DNA of 64,000 bases from Rhizobium sp. ICMP 5592 (GTDB lineage Bacteria > Pseudomonadota > Alphaproteobacteria > Rhizobiales > Rhizobiaceae), in NCBI RefSeq assembly GCF_009498525.1, contig NZ_QSNT01000006.1:124001-188000 (forward strand), in the 5' to 3' direction. How positions within the stretch are numbered: the first letter of the stretch is position 1; every line of letters begins with the position of its first letter. The position numbers and the translations under genes are program-made. Below, piece after piece: positions 22,774-32,580 of this stretch. The notes under the pieces were generated by a model. That model was given only the letters and a program-made list of their open reading frames with translations, was not told the origin of the DNA and made no database searches.

Positions 22774-25700
22774 ATGGCGTCCAGGACCAATCCGAAACGG
22801 GAAAAACAGATCGAAGCGGCACGAAAGATCGCTGCCGCAACCGGCGAGACGCATCTCGATCCGGAGATCCTGTTCGGCCGGGCGAGCAATGACGACATGG
22901 AGCGCTACAGCCCGGAAATGCTTGCCCTTGCCGCGGTGCACGCGGCCAAGGAACTGGCGGCCTGGAGCGGTACGTCTCCCCGTGTTTCGATCGAGCAGGT
23001 GGCCGATATCGATCCCGATGGCGTTCCCGTCTCGATCCTGTCGATCACCGACCACAACATGCCCTTCCTCTACGAATCGGTCATGGGCGAGGTGACGAGC
23101 AGCTACCGTGACCTCCTTATGGCCGTGCACCCGATCCTGGTTATCGAAAAAGGCAAGCAGCCGAGCCTTTATTCCGCCGATCAGCCGAGCGATCCAGCCC
23201 AGCGCGTCAGCCATATTCAGCTGCATTTGACGCCGCTGACCACAGCGCTGGCAACCGACCTCATCAAGCGCGTCCAGACCGTGCTCGACCAGACGCACCT
23301 GACCGTTTCCGACTGGACGCCGATGCTGGCACGGCTCGATACAGTGATATCAGAGCTTTCCATCTATGAGGCGGCTGGCCGCCGCAAGGCCGACCGCGAC
23401 GAAGCGCTGGCCTTCCTCTCCTGGCTGCGCGACGGCAATTTCACCTTCCTCGGCATGCGCGAATATGTCTATTCCGGCAAGGGCGCCGACGCCAAGGTGG
23501 AGCGCGACCGCGGCACCGGCCTCGGCATCCTCTCCAATCCGGATGTCCTGGTTCTCCGCCAGGGCAAGGACGCCGTCACCACCACGCCTGAGATCCTCGC
23601 CTTTCTCGACGGGCCGGATTTCCTGATCGTCACCAAGGCCAACGTCAAGTCGATCGTCCACCGCCGCGCCTATATGGACTATGTCGGCGTCAAGCGCTTC
23701 GACGCCGACGGCAATGTCACCGGCGAGCTGCGCATCGTCGGCCTCTTCACCTCGACCGCCTATACCAGCGCCGCCACCGACGTGCCATTGCTGCGCTCGA
23801 AGGTGCAGAAGGTCAAGGATTACTTCGGCTTCGACCCCGCTAGCCACTCCGGCCGCATGCTGGAAAACACGCTGGAATCCTATCCTCGCGACGATCTCTT
23901 CCAGATCGACACCACATTGCTCGCAAGCTTCGCCGAACAGATCAACGACCTGACCGACCGGCCGCATGTCCGCGCCCTGCCGCGTATCGACCATTTCGAC
24001 CGCTTCGTCTCGGTCATCGTCTATGTGCCGCGCGAGGAATATGATTCCGTCGTGCGCGAGAAGATCGGCAATTACTTGAAGACCGTCTATGACGGCCGTG
24101 TTTCCGCCTATTACCCGGCGTTCCCGGAAGGCGGCGTGGCGCGCGTGCATTTCATCATCGGCCGCAGCGGCGGCAAGACGCCGCATATTCCTCAAGCCAA
24201 GCTGGAAGAGGCGATCCGCGCCATCACCGCCCGCTGGGACGAACGCTTCGTCATGCTGGCCGGACCCAAAGCCCCGCGCATCTCCGTCAGCCAGGCATTC
24301 CAGGAAGCCTTCACGCCGGAGGATGCCGTCGCCGACCTGCCGGATATCACGGCCACCGCCGCTGCCGAGCCGATCCGCATTGCCTTCTACACCCGCAAGG
24401 ATGAAAGCGGCGATATCCTCTCGCTGAAGATCTTCCACGGGCAGGGCAATCTGGCACTGTCGCGCCGCGTGCCGCTTCTCGAAAATCTCGGCTTCAATGT
24501 CATCAGCGAGCGGACTTTCGACATCTATGTCACGGACAAGGACGGCGAAACCGGCCATGTAGTGCTCCATGACATGGAACTGGAAGCCCGTAGCGGCACG
24601 GTAATCGATCTTGCCCGCCATGGTGCGGCGCTCGAAGAAGCCTTCCTCGCCGCCTTCGGCGGTACGATCGACAATGACGGCTTTAACCGGCTGATCGTCT
24701 CGGCCGATCTTTCCGCCCGCGAAACGAATGTGCTTCGCGCCTATGCCCGCTATCTCCGCCAGGCCGGCATCGCCTATTCACAGGACTATATCGCCGCGAC
24801 GCTGGACAAATATCCGCGCATCGCCGCCGCGATCTTCCGGCTGTTCTACGACACGCTCGACCCGAAGCTCAGCGACAAGAACCGCACGAAGAAGCTTTCC
24901 GAGCTGCATGCGACCATCGAGACAGAGCTTGCCGACGTTCCAAGCCTCGACGACGACCGCATTCTGCGCCGCTACGTCAACGCCATCGACGCAACGCTGC
25001 GCACCAACTATTTCCAGAAAAACGCCGACGGCACCCCGAAGGCCATGCTCGCCTTCAAGCTCGACCCGAAACTGTTGGACGGGCTGCCGGAGCCGCGGCC
25101 TTTCCGCGAAATCTTCGTCTATGGCGTCGAAGTGGAAGGCGTGCACCTGCGCTTCGGCAAGGTGGCGCGCGGCGGTCTGCGTTGGTCGGACCGCGCCGAG
25201 GATTACCGCACCGAAGTGCTCGGCCTCGTCAAAGCGCAGCAGGTGAAGAACGCCGTTATCGTACCTGTTGGCGCCAAGGGCGGCTTCTATCCGAAGAAGC
25301 TGCCGGTTGGCGGCAGCCGCGACGAGGTCTTCAATGCAGGCCGCGAGGCCTACAAGACCTATATCCGCACGCTGCTGTCGATCACCGACAATATCTCCAG
25401 CGCCGATATCATTGCACCGCCGGATACGGTGCGGCTGGATGGCGACGACCCCTATTTCGTCGTTGCCGCCGACAAGGGAACCGCGACTTTCTCCGACACC
25501 GCCAATGCGCTGGCGCAGGAAGCCGGTTTCTGGCTGGATGACGCCTTCGCCTCCGGCGGCTCGGCCGGCTACGACCACAAGAAGATGGGCATCACCGCCC
25601 GCGGCGCCTGGGAGACCGTCAAGCGGCACTTCCGCGAAATGGATATCGACATCCAGACAACGCCCTTCACGGTCGTCGGTGTCGGCGACATGTCCGGCGA

Positions 25701-27564
25701 CGTCTTCGGCAATGGCATGCTGTTGTCGCCGAAAATCCGCCTCATCGCCGCCTTCGACCATCGTGACATCATCATCGATCCCGATCCGGACATGGCAAAG
25801 ACGCTGGCCGAACGGCAGCGCCTCTTCGACCTGCCGCGCTCGAGCTGGCAGGATTTCAACAAATCCGTCCTGTCGAAGGGCGCGATGATCATCTCGCGCT
25901 CGGCGAAATCGGTGACACTGACGCCGGAGGCCAAAGCCGCGATCGGTATCGACAAGTCCGTCGCCACCCCCTTCGAAATCATCACGGCGATCCTCAAGGC
26001 TCCCGTCGACCTGCTCTGGTTCGGCGGTATCGGCACCTATGTGAAAGCTCCAGCCGAAACGGATTCGGAAGTCGGCGACCGCGCCAACGACCCGATCCGC
26101 ATCACGGCGGAAGAAGTGCGCGCCAAGGTGATCGGCGAGGGCGCCAACCTCGGCGTCACCCAGAAGGGCCGCATCGCCTATGGTCTGAAAGGTGGACGCT
26201 GCAACTCCGACGCCATCGACAACTCGGCCGGCGTCAACACCTCCGACGTCGAGGTCAACATCAAGATCGCGCTCGCATCCGCCATGCATGACGGCCGCCT
26301 GACGCGCGCCAAGCGCGATACGCTGCTGGCATCGATGACCGACGAAGTCGCCATCCTCGTACTGCGTAACAACTATCTGCAATCCCTCGCGATCTCGCTG
26401 ACCGAACGCAAAGGCACCGGCAACGCCCTCGAGCTCAGCCGCTTCATGAACGTTCTGGAAGCGGCCAAGCAGCTCAACCGCAAGGTCGAGACGCTGCCGG
26501 ACGACCAAACATTCGCCGAGCGCTATGCCAATGGCCGGCCGCTCACCCGCGCCGAAATCGGCGTCCTGCTCTCCTACGCCAAGATCGTCCTCTTCGACGC
26601 GCTGGCGGCAAGCGACCTGCCGGACGATCCCTATTTCGCCGCAACGCTCAGCCAGTATTTCCCGGCCAAGATGCAGCGTTCACACGCCACCGACATCACC
26701 GACCACCGGCTGAAGCGCGAAATCGTAGCAACGGTGCTGGCGAACGAGGCAATCAATCGTGGTGGCCCGGGTTTTGCCGTCAGCATGATGGATGCGACGG
26801 CGGCGTCGGCCGCCGAAGTGGTCAAGGCTTCCGTCCTTGCCCGCGACGGCTTCGATCTCGACCGGCTCTGGAACGAAACCGATGCGCTGGATGGCAAGGT
26901 CGCCGGACAGATGCAGAACCGCGTCTATGGTGAGATCACCGAGGTCTATACGGCGCTCACCCGCCTGCTGCTGAAAACCGGTGCGGCCAAGGGCAATATC
27001 GAGGAAACCATCGCCCGGCTTCAAGCTGCCCTGAAAAAGCTGCGGCCGCTCTTCCTCAGCCATATCCCGGCGGATTTCGCCGCCGAGATCGCGGCCCGCC
27101 AGACGGAATACCAGACGGCCGGCTTACCCGAAAAACTCGCCGGCGAGATCGCCATGATCTACGCGCTGGTTCTCGTGCCGGAGATCATGCAGATCGCCGA
27201 GCGCACCGGCGATACGCTCAACCGCGCCGCCGAGAGCTACTTCACCGTGTCGCAGACCTTCCGTGTCGGTCGTCTGCTGCTGGCCGGCAGCCGCATCCTC
27301 ACCGGCGATCACTATGAGAGCCTGGCCCTGGCGCGCAGCCTCGACCAGATCGCCGGCGCGCGCCGCGATATCGTCATTTCGGCGCTGTCGAACCATCCGA
27401 AGGACAAGCAGCCGATCCAGGCATGGCATGCGGAGGACCGCATCCGCATCAACCGCATTGCCGAGGAGCTTGCGAGCCTCAGCGAAAGCGGTGATCCAAA
27501 CCTTGCCCGGATCACGGTTGCCGCCGGCCTCCTGACCGACCTTGCGCATGATCGGGCGAGGTGA
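22774..27564 (+). CDS. NAD-specific glutamate dehydrogenase, large (180-kDa) type
   Basis: Catabolic enzyme converting glutamate and NAD+ to 2-oxoglutarate, ammonia and NADH. It has 1596 aa, typical for the L-GDH180 class. A long N-terminal regulatory region with ACT-like parts (about residues 1-600) precedes the GDH catalytic domain. The catalytic domain carries GGLRWSDRAEDYRTEVL and NAVIVPVGAKGGFYPK (residues about 797-840) and VIGEGANLGVTQKGR. A helical C-terminal region follows. GGAGG lies five to ten bases before the ATG. The MFS gene starts 50 bases downstream and may be co-transcribed. I see no interruption in the frame. Confidence 0.95.
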   Translation: MASRTNPKREKQIEAARKIAAATGETHLDPEILFGRASNDDMERYSPEMLALAAVHAAKELAAWSGTSPRVSIEQVADIDPDGVPVSILSITDHNMPFLYESVMGEVTSSYRDLLMAVHPILVIEKGKQPSLYSADQPSDPAQRVSHIQLHLTPLTTALATDLIKRVQTVLDQTHLTVSDWTPMLARLDTVISELSIYEAAGRRKADRDEALAFLSWLRDGNFTFLGMREYVYSGKGADAKVERDRGTGLGILSNPDVLVLRQGKDAVTTTPEILAFLDGPDFLIVTKANVKSIVHRRAYMDYVGVKRFDADGNVTGELRIVGLFTSTAYTSAATDVPLLRSKVQKVKDYFGFDPASHSGRMLENTLESYPRDDLFQIDTTLLASFAEQINDLTDRPHVRALPRIDHFDRFVSVIVYVPREEYDSVVREKIGNYLKTVYDGRVSAYYPAFPEGGVARVHFIIGRSGGKTPHIPQAKLEEAIRAITARWDERFVMLAGPKAPRISVSQAFQEAFTPEDAVADLPDITATAAAEPIRIAFYTRKDESGDILSLKIFHGQGNLALSRRVPLLENLGFNVISERTFDIYVTDKDGETGHVVLHDMELEARSGTVIDLARHGAALEEAFLAAFGGTIDNDGFNRLIVSADLSARETNVLRAYARYLRQAGIAYSQDYIAATLDKYPRIAAAIFRLFYDTLDPKLSDKNRTKKLSELHATIETELADVPSLDDDRILRRYVNAIDATLRTNYFQKNADGTPKAMLAFKLDPKLLDGLPEPRPFREIFVYGVEVEGVHLRFGKVARGGLRWSDRAEDYRTEVLGLVKAQQVKNAVIVPVGAKGGFYPKKLPVGGSRDEVFNAGREAYKTYIRTLLSITDNISSADIIAPPDTVRLDGDDPYFVVAADKGTATFSDTANALAQEAGFWLDDAFASGGSAGYDHKKMGITARGAWETVKRHFREMDIDIQTTPFTVVGVGDMSGDVFGNGMLLSPKIRLIAAFDHRDIIIDPDPDMAKTLAERQRLFDLPRSSWQDFNKSVLSKGAMIISRSAKSVTLTPEAKAAIGIDKSVATPFEIITAILKAPVDLLWFGGIGTYVKAPAETDSEVGDRANDPIRITAEEVRAKVIGEGANLGVTQKGRIAYGLKGGRCNSDAIDNSAGVNTSDVEVNIKIALASAMHDGRLTRAKRDTLLASMTDEVAILVLRNNYLQSLAISLTERKGTGNALELSRFMNVLEAAKQLNRKVETLPDDQTFAERYANGRPLTRAEIGVLLSYAKIVLFDALAASDLPDDPYFAATLSQYFPAKMQRSHATDITDHRLKREIVATVLANEAINRGGPGFAVSMMDATAASAAEVVKASVLARDGFDLDRLWNETDALDGKVAGQMQNRVYGEITEVYTALTRLLLKTGAAKGNIEETIARLQAALKKLRPLFLSHIPADFAAEIAARQTEYQTAGLPEKLAGEIAMIYALVLVPEIMQIAERTGDTLNRAAESYFTVSQTFRVGRLLLAGSRILTGDHYESLALARSLDQIAGARRDIVISALSNHPKDKQPIQAWHAEDRIRINRIAEELASLSESGDPNLARITVAAGLLTDLAHDRAR

Positions 27565-27613
27565 GACAGTCCGCCCGACTCAATAGCCGATCGGCGGAAT
27601 CAAGGACTGGAAT

Positions 27614-29002
27614 TTGGTGGCCACCGAGATAAGCGACAATGCGCCGGCAAAAGTGCCGGCGCGGGGCATCTGGGGATGGATGTTCTTCGACTGGGCGGCG
27701 CAACCGTTCTTCACCGTCGTCACCACCTTCATCTTCGGTCCCTATTTCGTCGCACGGCTGACGGCCGATCCGGTGGCCGCGCAGACGACATGGAGCAACA
27801 TGGCGACGATCTCCTCGGTGATCATCGCCGTGCTGTCACCGGTGCTCGGTTCGATCGCGGATCAATCCGGCAGGCGCAAACCCTGGATCGCCTTCTTCGC
27901 CGTCATCAAGATCGCCAGCCTCTTCTGCCTCTGGGGGGCCGCCCCCGGCTCGCCGGTGATCTATCCCGTCATCTTCATGATCCTCGCCTCGATCTCGGCG
28001 GAATTTTCGATCGTCTTCAATGATTCGATGATGCCGAGGCTCGTCGGCAAGGACGATGTCGGCCGGCTGTCGAATACCGCCTGGGGCCTTGGCTATCTCG
28101 GCGGCATGATCGTGCTGATCGCCGTCGTGGCGCTTTTGGCCGGAAGCCCCCAGACCGGCAAGACCATTCTCGGCCTGACACCGCTCTTCGGCCTCGATGC
28201 CGCGCTTGGCGAGGATGCGCGCATCACCGGGCCGATCGCCGCCATCTGGTATTTTCTCTTCATCCTGCCGATGTTCTTCTTCACGCCCGATGCCCAGCGC
28301 GGCCTGCCGCTGGCCACTGCTGTTCGCTCGGGCCTGCGTGAATTGAAAACAACGCTCGGCGAACTGAAGCGCCGGCGGGGCATCAGCCTCTTCCTGATTG
28401 CCCGCATGATCTATCAGGACGGCGTCAACGGCCTGCTGATCCTTGGCGGAACCTTCGCCGCGGGCATGTTCGGTTGGGCGACCATCGAAATCGGCATCTA
28501 CGGCATCACCCTCAACGTCATCGCCATTTTCGGCTGCTTCATCGCCGGCTATGTCGACCGCTGGCTCGGCTCGAAGATAACGGTCGTCATCAGCCTCACC
28601 CTGCTGCTCGTCGCCACCTTCGGCATCGTCTCGACTGGGCCGGGCTTCACGCTCTTCGGCCTCGTGCCGCTTTCCACCGTTGATTCCGGCGGCCTGTTCG
28701 GAACGGCGGCGGAGAAAGCCTATATCGGTTACGGCCTCTTGATCGGTATCGCGTTTGGCCCGGTGCAGGCTTCCTCGCGCTCCTATCTCGCTCGCAGCGT
28801 CGATATCGCGGAGGCAGGCCGCTATTTCGGCATCTACGCGCTCTCCGGCCGTGCCACCAGCTTCATGGCGACGCTGTTCTTCTCGCTGGTGACCTATTGG
28901 AGCGGCTCGGCCCGGCTCGGCATGGCGACACTGGTCGTCTTCCTCGCCGGCGGTCTCCTGCTTCTGCTGCGGACACCCTATCCGGCCGACAAGGCGAGAT
29001 AG
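27614..29002 (+). CDS. MFS transporter, UMF1/Atg22-like
   Basis: Integral membrane transporter of the major facilitator superfamily, resembling the UMF1 group (Atg22-like). It has 462 aa with about 12 hydrophobic segments. The early WGWMFFDWAAQPFFTVV, the SPVLGSIADQSGRRKPWI loop (MFS loop 2-3 motif) and the late GPVQASSRSYLARS are typical of the group. The substrate is unknown; Atg22 exports amino acids from vacuoles, so the gdh neighbour is suggestive but weak evidence. Start is TTG 27614 or GTG 27617, with AAGGA just upstream. Confidence 0.8.
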   Translation: MVATEISDNAPAKVPARGIWGWMFFDWAAQPFFTVVTTFIFGPYFVARLTADPVAAQTTWSNMATISSVIIAVLSPVLGSIADQSGRRKPWIAFFAVIKIASLFCLWGAAPGSPVIYPVIFMILASISAEFSIVFNDSMMPRLVGKDDVGRLSNTAWGLGYLGGMIVLIAVVALLAGSPQTGKTILGLTPLFGLDAALGEDARITGPIAAIWYFLFILPMFFFTPDAQRGLPLATAVRSGLRELKTTLGELKRRRGISLFLIARMIYQDGVNGLLILGGTFAAGMFGWATIEIGIYGITLNVIAIFGCFIAGYVDRWLGSKITVVISLTLLLVATFGIVSTGPGFTLFGLVPLSTVDSGGLFGTAAEKAYIGYGLLIGIAFGPVQASSRSYLARSVDIAEAGRYFGIYALSGRATSFMATLFFSLVTYWSGSARLGMATLVVFLAGGLLLLLRTPYPADKAR

Positions 29003-29012
29003 GCAAAAGAAA

Positions 29013-29039
29013 ATCCCGGCTGGGCTGACCAACCGGGAT
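29013..29039 (-). terminator. Terminator of purH
   Basis: A 7-bp stem, ATCCCGG (29013-29019) with CCGGGAT (29033-29039). On the minus strand it is followed by TTTCTTTT, so it serves purH; it may also stop the convergent MFS transcript. Confidence 0.6.
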
Positions 29040-29070
29040 ATCTAAATCCAGAATTTGAGATATCCGCAAC

Positions 29071-30687
29071 TCAATGGCGGAAGTGACGGATGCCGGTGAA
29101 CACCATCGCAACATTGTGCTCGTTGGCGGCGTCGATGACTTCCTGGTCGCGCATCGAGCCACCCGGCTGGATGACGGCTGTGGCGCCGGCGGCAATCGCC
29201 GACAGCAGGCCGTCCGCGAAGGGCAGGAACGCTTCGGAGGCAACGGCGGAACCCCGCGTCAGCGGCTCGGCAAGCCCCATGGCCTTGGCGGCTTCTTCCG
29301 CCTTGATCGCGGCGATACGCGCCGAATCGACGCGGCTCATCTGACCGGCGCCGATGCCGGCCGTCTGGCCATCCTTGGCATAAACGACAGCATTCGACTT
29401 CACATGCTTGGCGACGCGGAAGGCGAACTTCATGTCTTCCAGCTCCTGAGCCGTCGGCGCACGCTTGGTGACGACTTTCAGTTCCATGTCCTCAACGAGC
29501 GCATTATCGCGGTTCTGGACCAGCAGGCCGCCGGAGACGGTCTTGGCGGTCAGGCCGGCCACGCGCGGATCGGGCAGGGCACCGACCGAGAGAAGACGGA
29601 GGTTCGGCTTGCGGGCGATAATCACCTTGGCTTCCTCGGTCACTTCCGGCGCGATGATCACTTCCGTGAAGAGCTTGACGATCTCTTCGGCGGTTGCCGC
29701 ATCGAGCAGGCTGTTCAGCGCGATGATGCCCCCGAAGGCCGAGACGGAATCGCAGGCGAGCGCCCGCTTGTAGGCTTCAACCAGGCTCGGGCCGGTGGCG
29801 ACGCCACAGGGATTGGCATGCTTGATGATCGCGCAGGCCGGACCATTCTCAGGCAGAAACTCGGCAACCAGCTCATAGGCTGCATCGGTGTCGTTTATGT
29901 TGTTGTAGGAGAGCTGCTTGCCCTGGATCAGCGTCGCGGTCGAAACGCCGGGGCGGTTCTCGCCGGTGACGTAGAATGCCGCCTTCTGGTGCGGGTTTTC
30001 GCCATAGCGCATCTCTTCGCGCAAAACGCCGCCGATGACGCGGTGGCGTGGGGTGGCGATATCGAGCGCTTCGGCAAACCAGTTGGAGATCATCGCGTCA
30101 TAGGCAGCGGTGCGGGCAAAAGCCTTGGCGGCCATGCGCTTGCGGAAGTCGTAGCTCGTCTGGCCGGCATCGGTAGAGAGCTGCTCGAGCAGCTCGGAAT
30201 AATCGGCCGGATCCGTCAGGGTGGTCACATAGGCATGGTTCTTGGCCGAAGCGCGGATCATTGCCGGGCCGCCGATGTCGATATTCTCCACCGTCGTCGG
30301 ATAGTCACCGCCGGCCTTGCGCACATCTTCGAAGGGATAGAGGTTGATGACAGCGAGGTCGATGCCCTCGATGCCGTGTTCCTTCATCGCCGCCTGATGC
30401 TCGGCATCGTCACGGATGGCAAGCAGGCCGCCATGCACCTTCGGATGCAGCGTCTTGACGCGGCCGTCCATGATCTCCGGAAACTCGGTGACTTCAGAGA
30501 CATCGGTCACCGCAAGGCCGGCCGCCGCGATCGCCTTGTGCGTGCCGCCGGTCGACAGCAGCCGCACGCCCTTTTCGCTGAGCGCACGAGCAAGCTCGAC
30601 GATGCCGGTCTTGTCGAAGACGGACAGAAGCGCGGTTTTCACCTGGACTTTGTCAGGAGCGGGGATTTTCTTGGATACGACGGCCAT
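29071..30687 (-). CDS. purH: Bifunctional AICAR transformylase / IMP cyclohydrolase
   Basis: Catalyses the last two steps of IMP synthesis. It has 538 aa. The N-terminal cyclohydrolase (MGS-like) domain carries LLSVFDKTGIVELARAL, LLSTGGTHKAI and GRVKTLHPKVHGGLLA. The C-terminal transformylase domain carries RYGENPHQKAAFY, ACAIIKHANPCGVA with the catalytic Lys-His pair, and ends MVFTGIRHFRH. It is followed by a terminator and preceded, after 95 bases, by the heparinase-like gene on the same strand. Confidence 0.97.
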   Translation of the reverse strand: MAVVSKKIPAPDKVQVKTALLSVFDKTGIVELARALSEKGVRLLSTGGTHKAIAAAGLAVTDVSEVTEFPEIMDGRVKTLHPKVHGGLLAIRDDAEHQAAMKEHGIEGIDLAVINLYPFEDVRKAGGDYPTTVENIDIGGPAMIRASAKNHAYVTTLTDPADYSELLEQLSTDAGQTSYDFRKRMAAKAFARTAAYDAMISNWFAEALDIATPRHRVIGGVLREEMRYGENPHQKAAFYVTGENRPGVSTATLIQGKQLSYNNINDTDAAYELVAEFLPENGPACAIIKHANPCGVATGPSLVEAYKRALACDSVSAFGGIIALNSLLDAATAEEIVKLFTEVIIAPEVTEEAKVIIARKPNLRLLSVGALPDPRVAGLTAKTVSGGLLVQNRDNALVEDMELKVVTKRAPTAQELEDMKFAFRVAKHVKSNAVVYAKDGQTAGIGAGQMSRVDSARIAAIKAEEAAKAMGLAEPLTRGSAVASEAFLPFADGLLSAIAAGATAVIQPGGSMRDQEVIDAANEHNVAMVFTGIRHFRH

Positions 30688-30782
30688 AGGCTTTCTCCGA
30701 TATAGCGCGAGGAGAGGAGATGTCCGGCGAAAACGGCGCGGGACGATATGCCCGCCCCGTTAGCATAGCTGACGCTGTTAGC

Positions 30783-32441
30783 CTATGGCCGATAGGACAA
30801 AAACCAGCGGATTTCCGGCTTTTCGCCAATCGGGAAAACAATCTCGAGCTGGTCGGAGGAGCGCATGCCGGAGGCATCGGCGAAAAAGATATCCTCGGCC
30901 ACCAGCACCTCGTTGCCCGGCGAGGAGAAGACCCAGGTCTCGCCGTCCGGCGCGATCAGCAGGGCGCTGTCCGTCTCGGTCTGCAACAGGCTGATGGAGG
31001 GATGAATATGGAAGCGGGCCGACGCCAGGCTTTCGCCCCTCGGCGCGTGCTTCTTGCCTTCAGGCACGAAGAAACGGTCGCGGCCGGTAAGGATGGTGCC
31101 GGTAGCATTGAGGCTGATCTCACGCTCATGCACATAGCCGAAAGCGGAGAGATAGCCGTCATGCGCGGCCCGGACATAATCCCGGCCATCCTCGGTCTCG
31201 GCGCGCTCGACGATGACCTTCTTCACCCCACCGACCATGACGGGACCAAGAGTTTTCGACTTGGAAAACTGACAGGAGGAGGTGTCGTTGAGCGTCACTG
31301 TCGAATGCGCCGCCGTCGCCCGGGCCGCCTGCACATAGCGGTCACCGGCAAATTCCGGCGCACCGGAATTGACAATGAAACGGGATTTACCCGAGGACAT
31401 CTCGAAGGACAGGCAACCGGCATGAGCGGTGCGGCTAAGATCGGCGGAAGCGGGACAGCCGGTATCGACGATGACGACCGCCTGACCCGCGGCCAGCCGG
31501 TGGTATTTCGCATGCGGCAGCGCCTTGAAGGTCTGGCCGGCAGTTTCATCATAACGCAGCACCGACATCAGTTCATTGGCAAGCGTCGAAGTCGCGCCGT
31601 TGAACAATGCCAGATCGCCATCCTGATGCCGGAAAAAGCGCAGGGCCGGATACATGCGGTCTATGCCAGGGATCAGCCGCGACGGGACATCGTGGCCGAG
31701 ATTGACATAGGTCTGGCGCAGCGGCAGCAGATCGAGCAAAAGCTCCAGCGCCACGCGCGGATTGCGTGAGATATGCCCGCCATCGGGCAGGATCTGCCGG
31801 TCGATTTCCCGGTTGAGCGCCTGGCCGGCACGCTTCAGCACCGAGGCGCCGTTCGGCATGGCGACCGAGGACATGGCAAGTGCGATCCGCACCCGGAACC
31901 GCGTCGTTCCGTCCCGTGTCGTTGCGGCCACCCGGCGCAGATAGCGCACATGCAGGACGAGCATACGCATGAAACGGCGATAGAAGCCGCTATCCGTGCC
32001 CTGCAGGAGAACCGGCGAATGCGACAGCCATGCAATCAGCCGCTCGGCGGCGGTATCGGGCACCCAGGCGATGCCCTGCAGCCGGCGGCCATGCACGGCC
32101 ATCCAGTCATTGAGAATGGAGCGCGCCAGGGCAGACGCCTGATCGCTCTTTTCCGCCCGCAAGTGCCGCAGCCAGCGGAAATTGTGCAGCCGCACGGCAA
32201 AAACCTGCGACGGAAGCTCCAGGGCGAAAGGCGACCCGCCCACGGTTTCCAGCACGCGGCCCGCCAGCAGGATGCGGCCATTCAAAAGTTCTTCGACGAA
32301 AAAAGGATCGATGCTGCGCAGATCTGTCGGAGCAACGATCAGCCGTTCCGGCACACGCATCGTGTGGCGGGTGAGACGCAATCGCGCCAACGCCGCGCGG
32401 CGAGACATCCGCCGCCATGCTTCCCGCATGTGTAATTTCAC
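30783..32441 (-). CDS. Heparinase II/III family protein
   Basis: Large protein with the heparinase II/III fold: an alpha/alpha toroid in the N-terminal half and beta sandwiches in the C-terminal half. Visible parts are LHNFRWLRHLRAEKS, HISRNPRVALELLLDL (toroid), then FEMSSGKSRFIVNSGAPEF and HSTVTLNDTSSCQF (beta region). The family includes polysaccharide lyases, but no clear signal peptide is seen and the substrate is unknown. The start is uncertain: GTG 32441 has AGGA four bases before it, ATG 32429 is nearby, and the frame is open to a TTG at 32486. It lies between rsmB and purH on the same strand. Confidence 0.75.
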   Translation of the reverse strand: MKLHMREAWRRMSRRAALARLRLTRHTMRVPERLIVAPTDLRSIDPFFVEELLNGRILLAGRVLETVGGSPFALELPSQVFAVRLHNFRWLRHLRAEKSDQASALARSILNDWMAVHGRRLQGIAWVPDTAAERLIAWLSHSPVLLQGTDSGFYRRFMRMLVLHVRYLRRVAATTRDGTTRFRVRIALAMSSVAMPNGASVLKRAGQALNREIDRQILPDGGHISRNPRVALELLLDLLPLRQTYVNLGHDVPSRLIPGIDRMYPALRFFRHQDGDLALFNGATSTLANELMSVLRYDETAGQTFKALPHAKYHRLAAGQAVVIVDTGCPASADLSRTAHAGCLSFEMSSGKSRFIVNSGAPEFAGDRYVQAARATAAHSTVTLNDTSSCQFSKSKTLGPVMVGGVKKVIVERAETEDGRDYVRAAHDGYLSAFGYVHEREISLNATGTILTGRDRFFVPEGKKHAPRGESLASARFHIHPSISLLQTETDSALLIAPDGETWVFSSPGNEVLVAEDIFFADASGMRSSDQLEIVFPIGEKPEIRWFLSYRP

Positions 32442-32580
32442 TAAATCCTGCCGCAAAACTGCATATTTGCTTGTGCTTACTCTCAACGCCCGAAGGTTAA
32501 GAAGAGGTTAGGAATATGCCAAATCGGGACGTTGTGCCCGATTTTTCATCAATGTGAGAGCAATCGATCAAGCTCCGCCA

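Noticed and set aside
24778..26508. 576-codon open frame opposite gdh
   Set aside because: An antisense shadow of the conserved gdh catalytic region; composition follows third-position GC of gdh.
29074..30705. 543-codon open frame opposite purH
   Set aside because: Exact antisense of purH; no family features.
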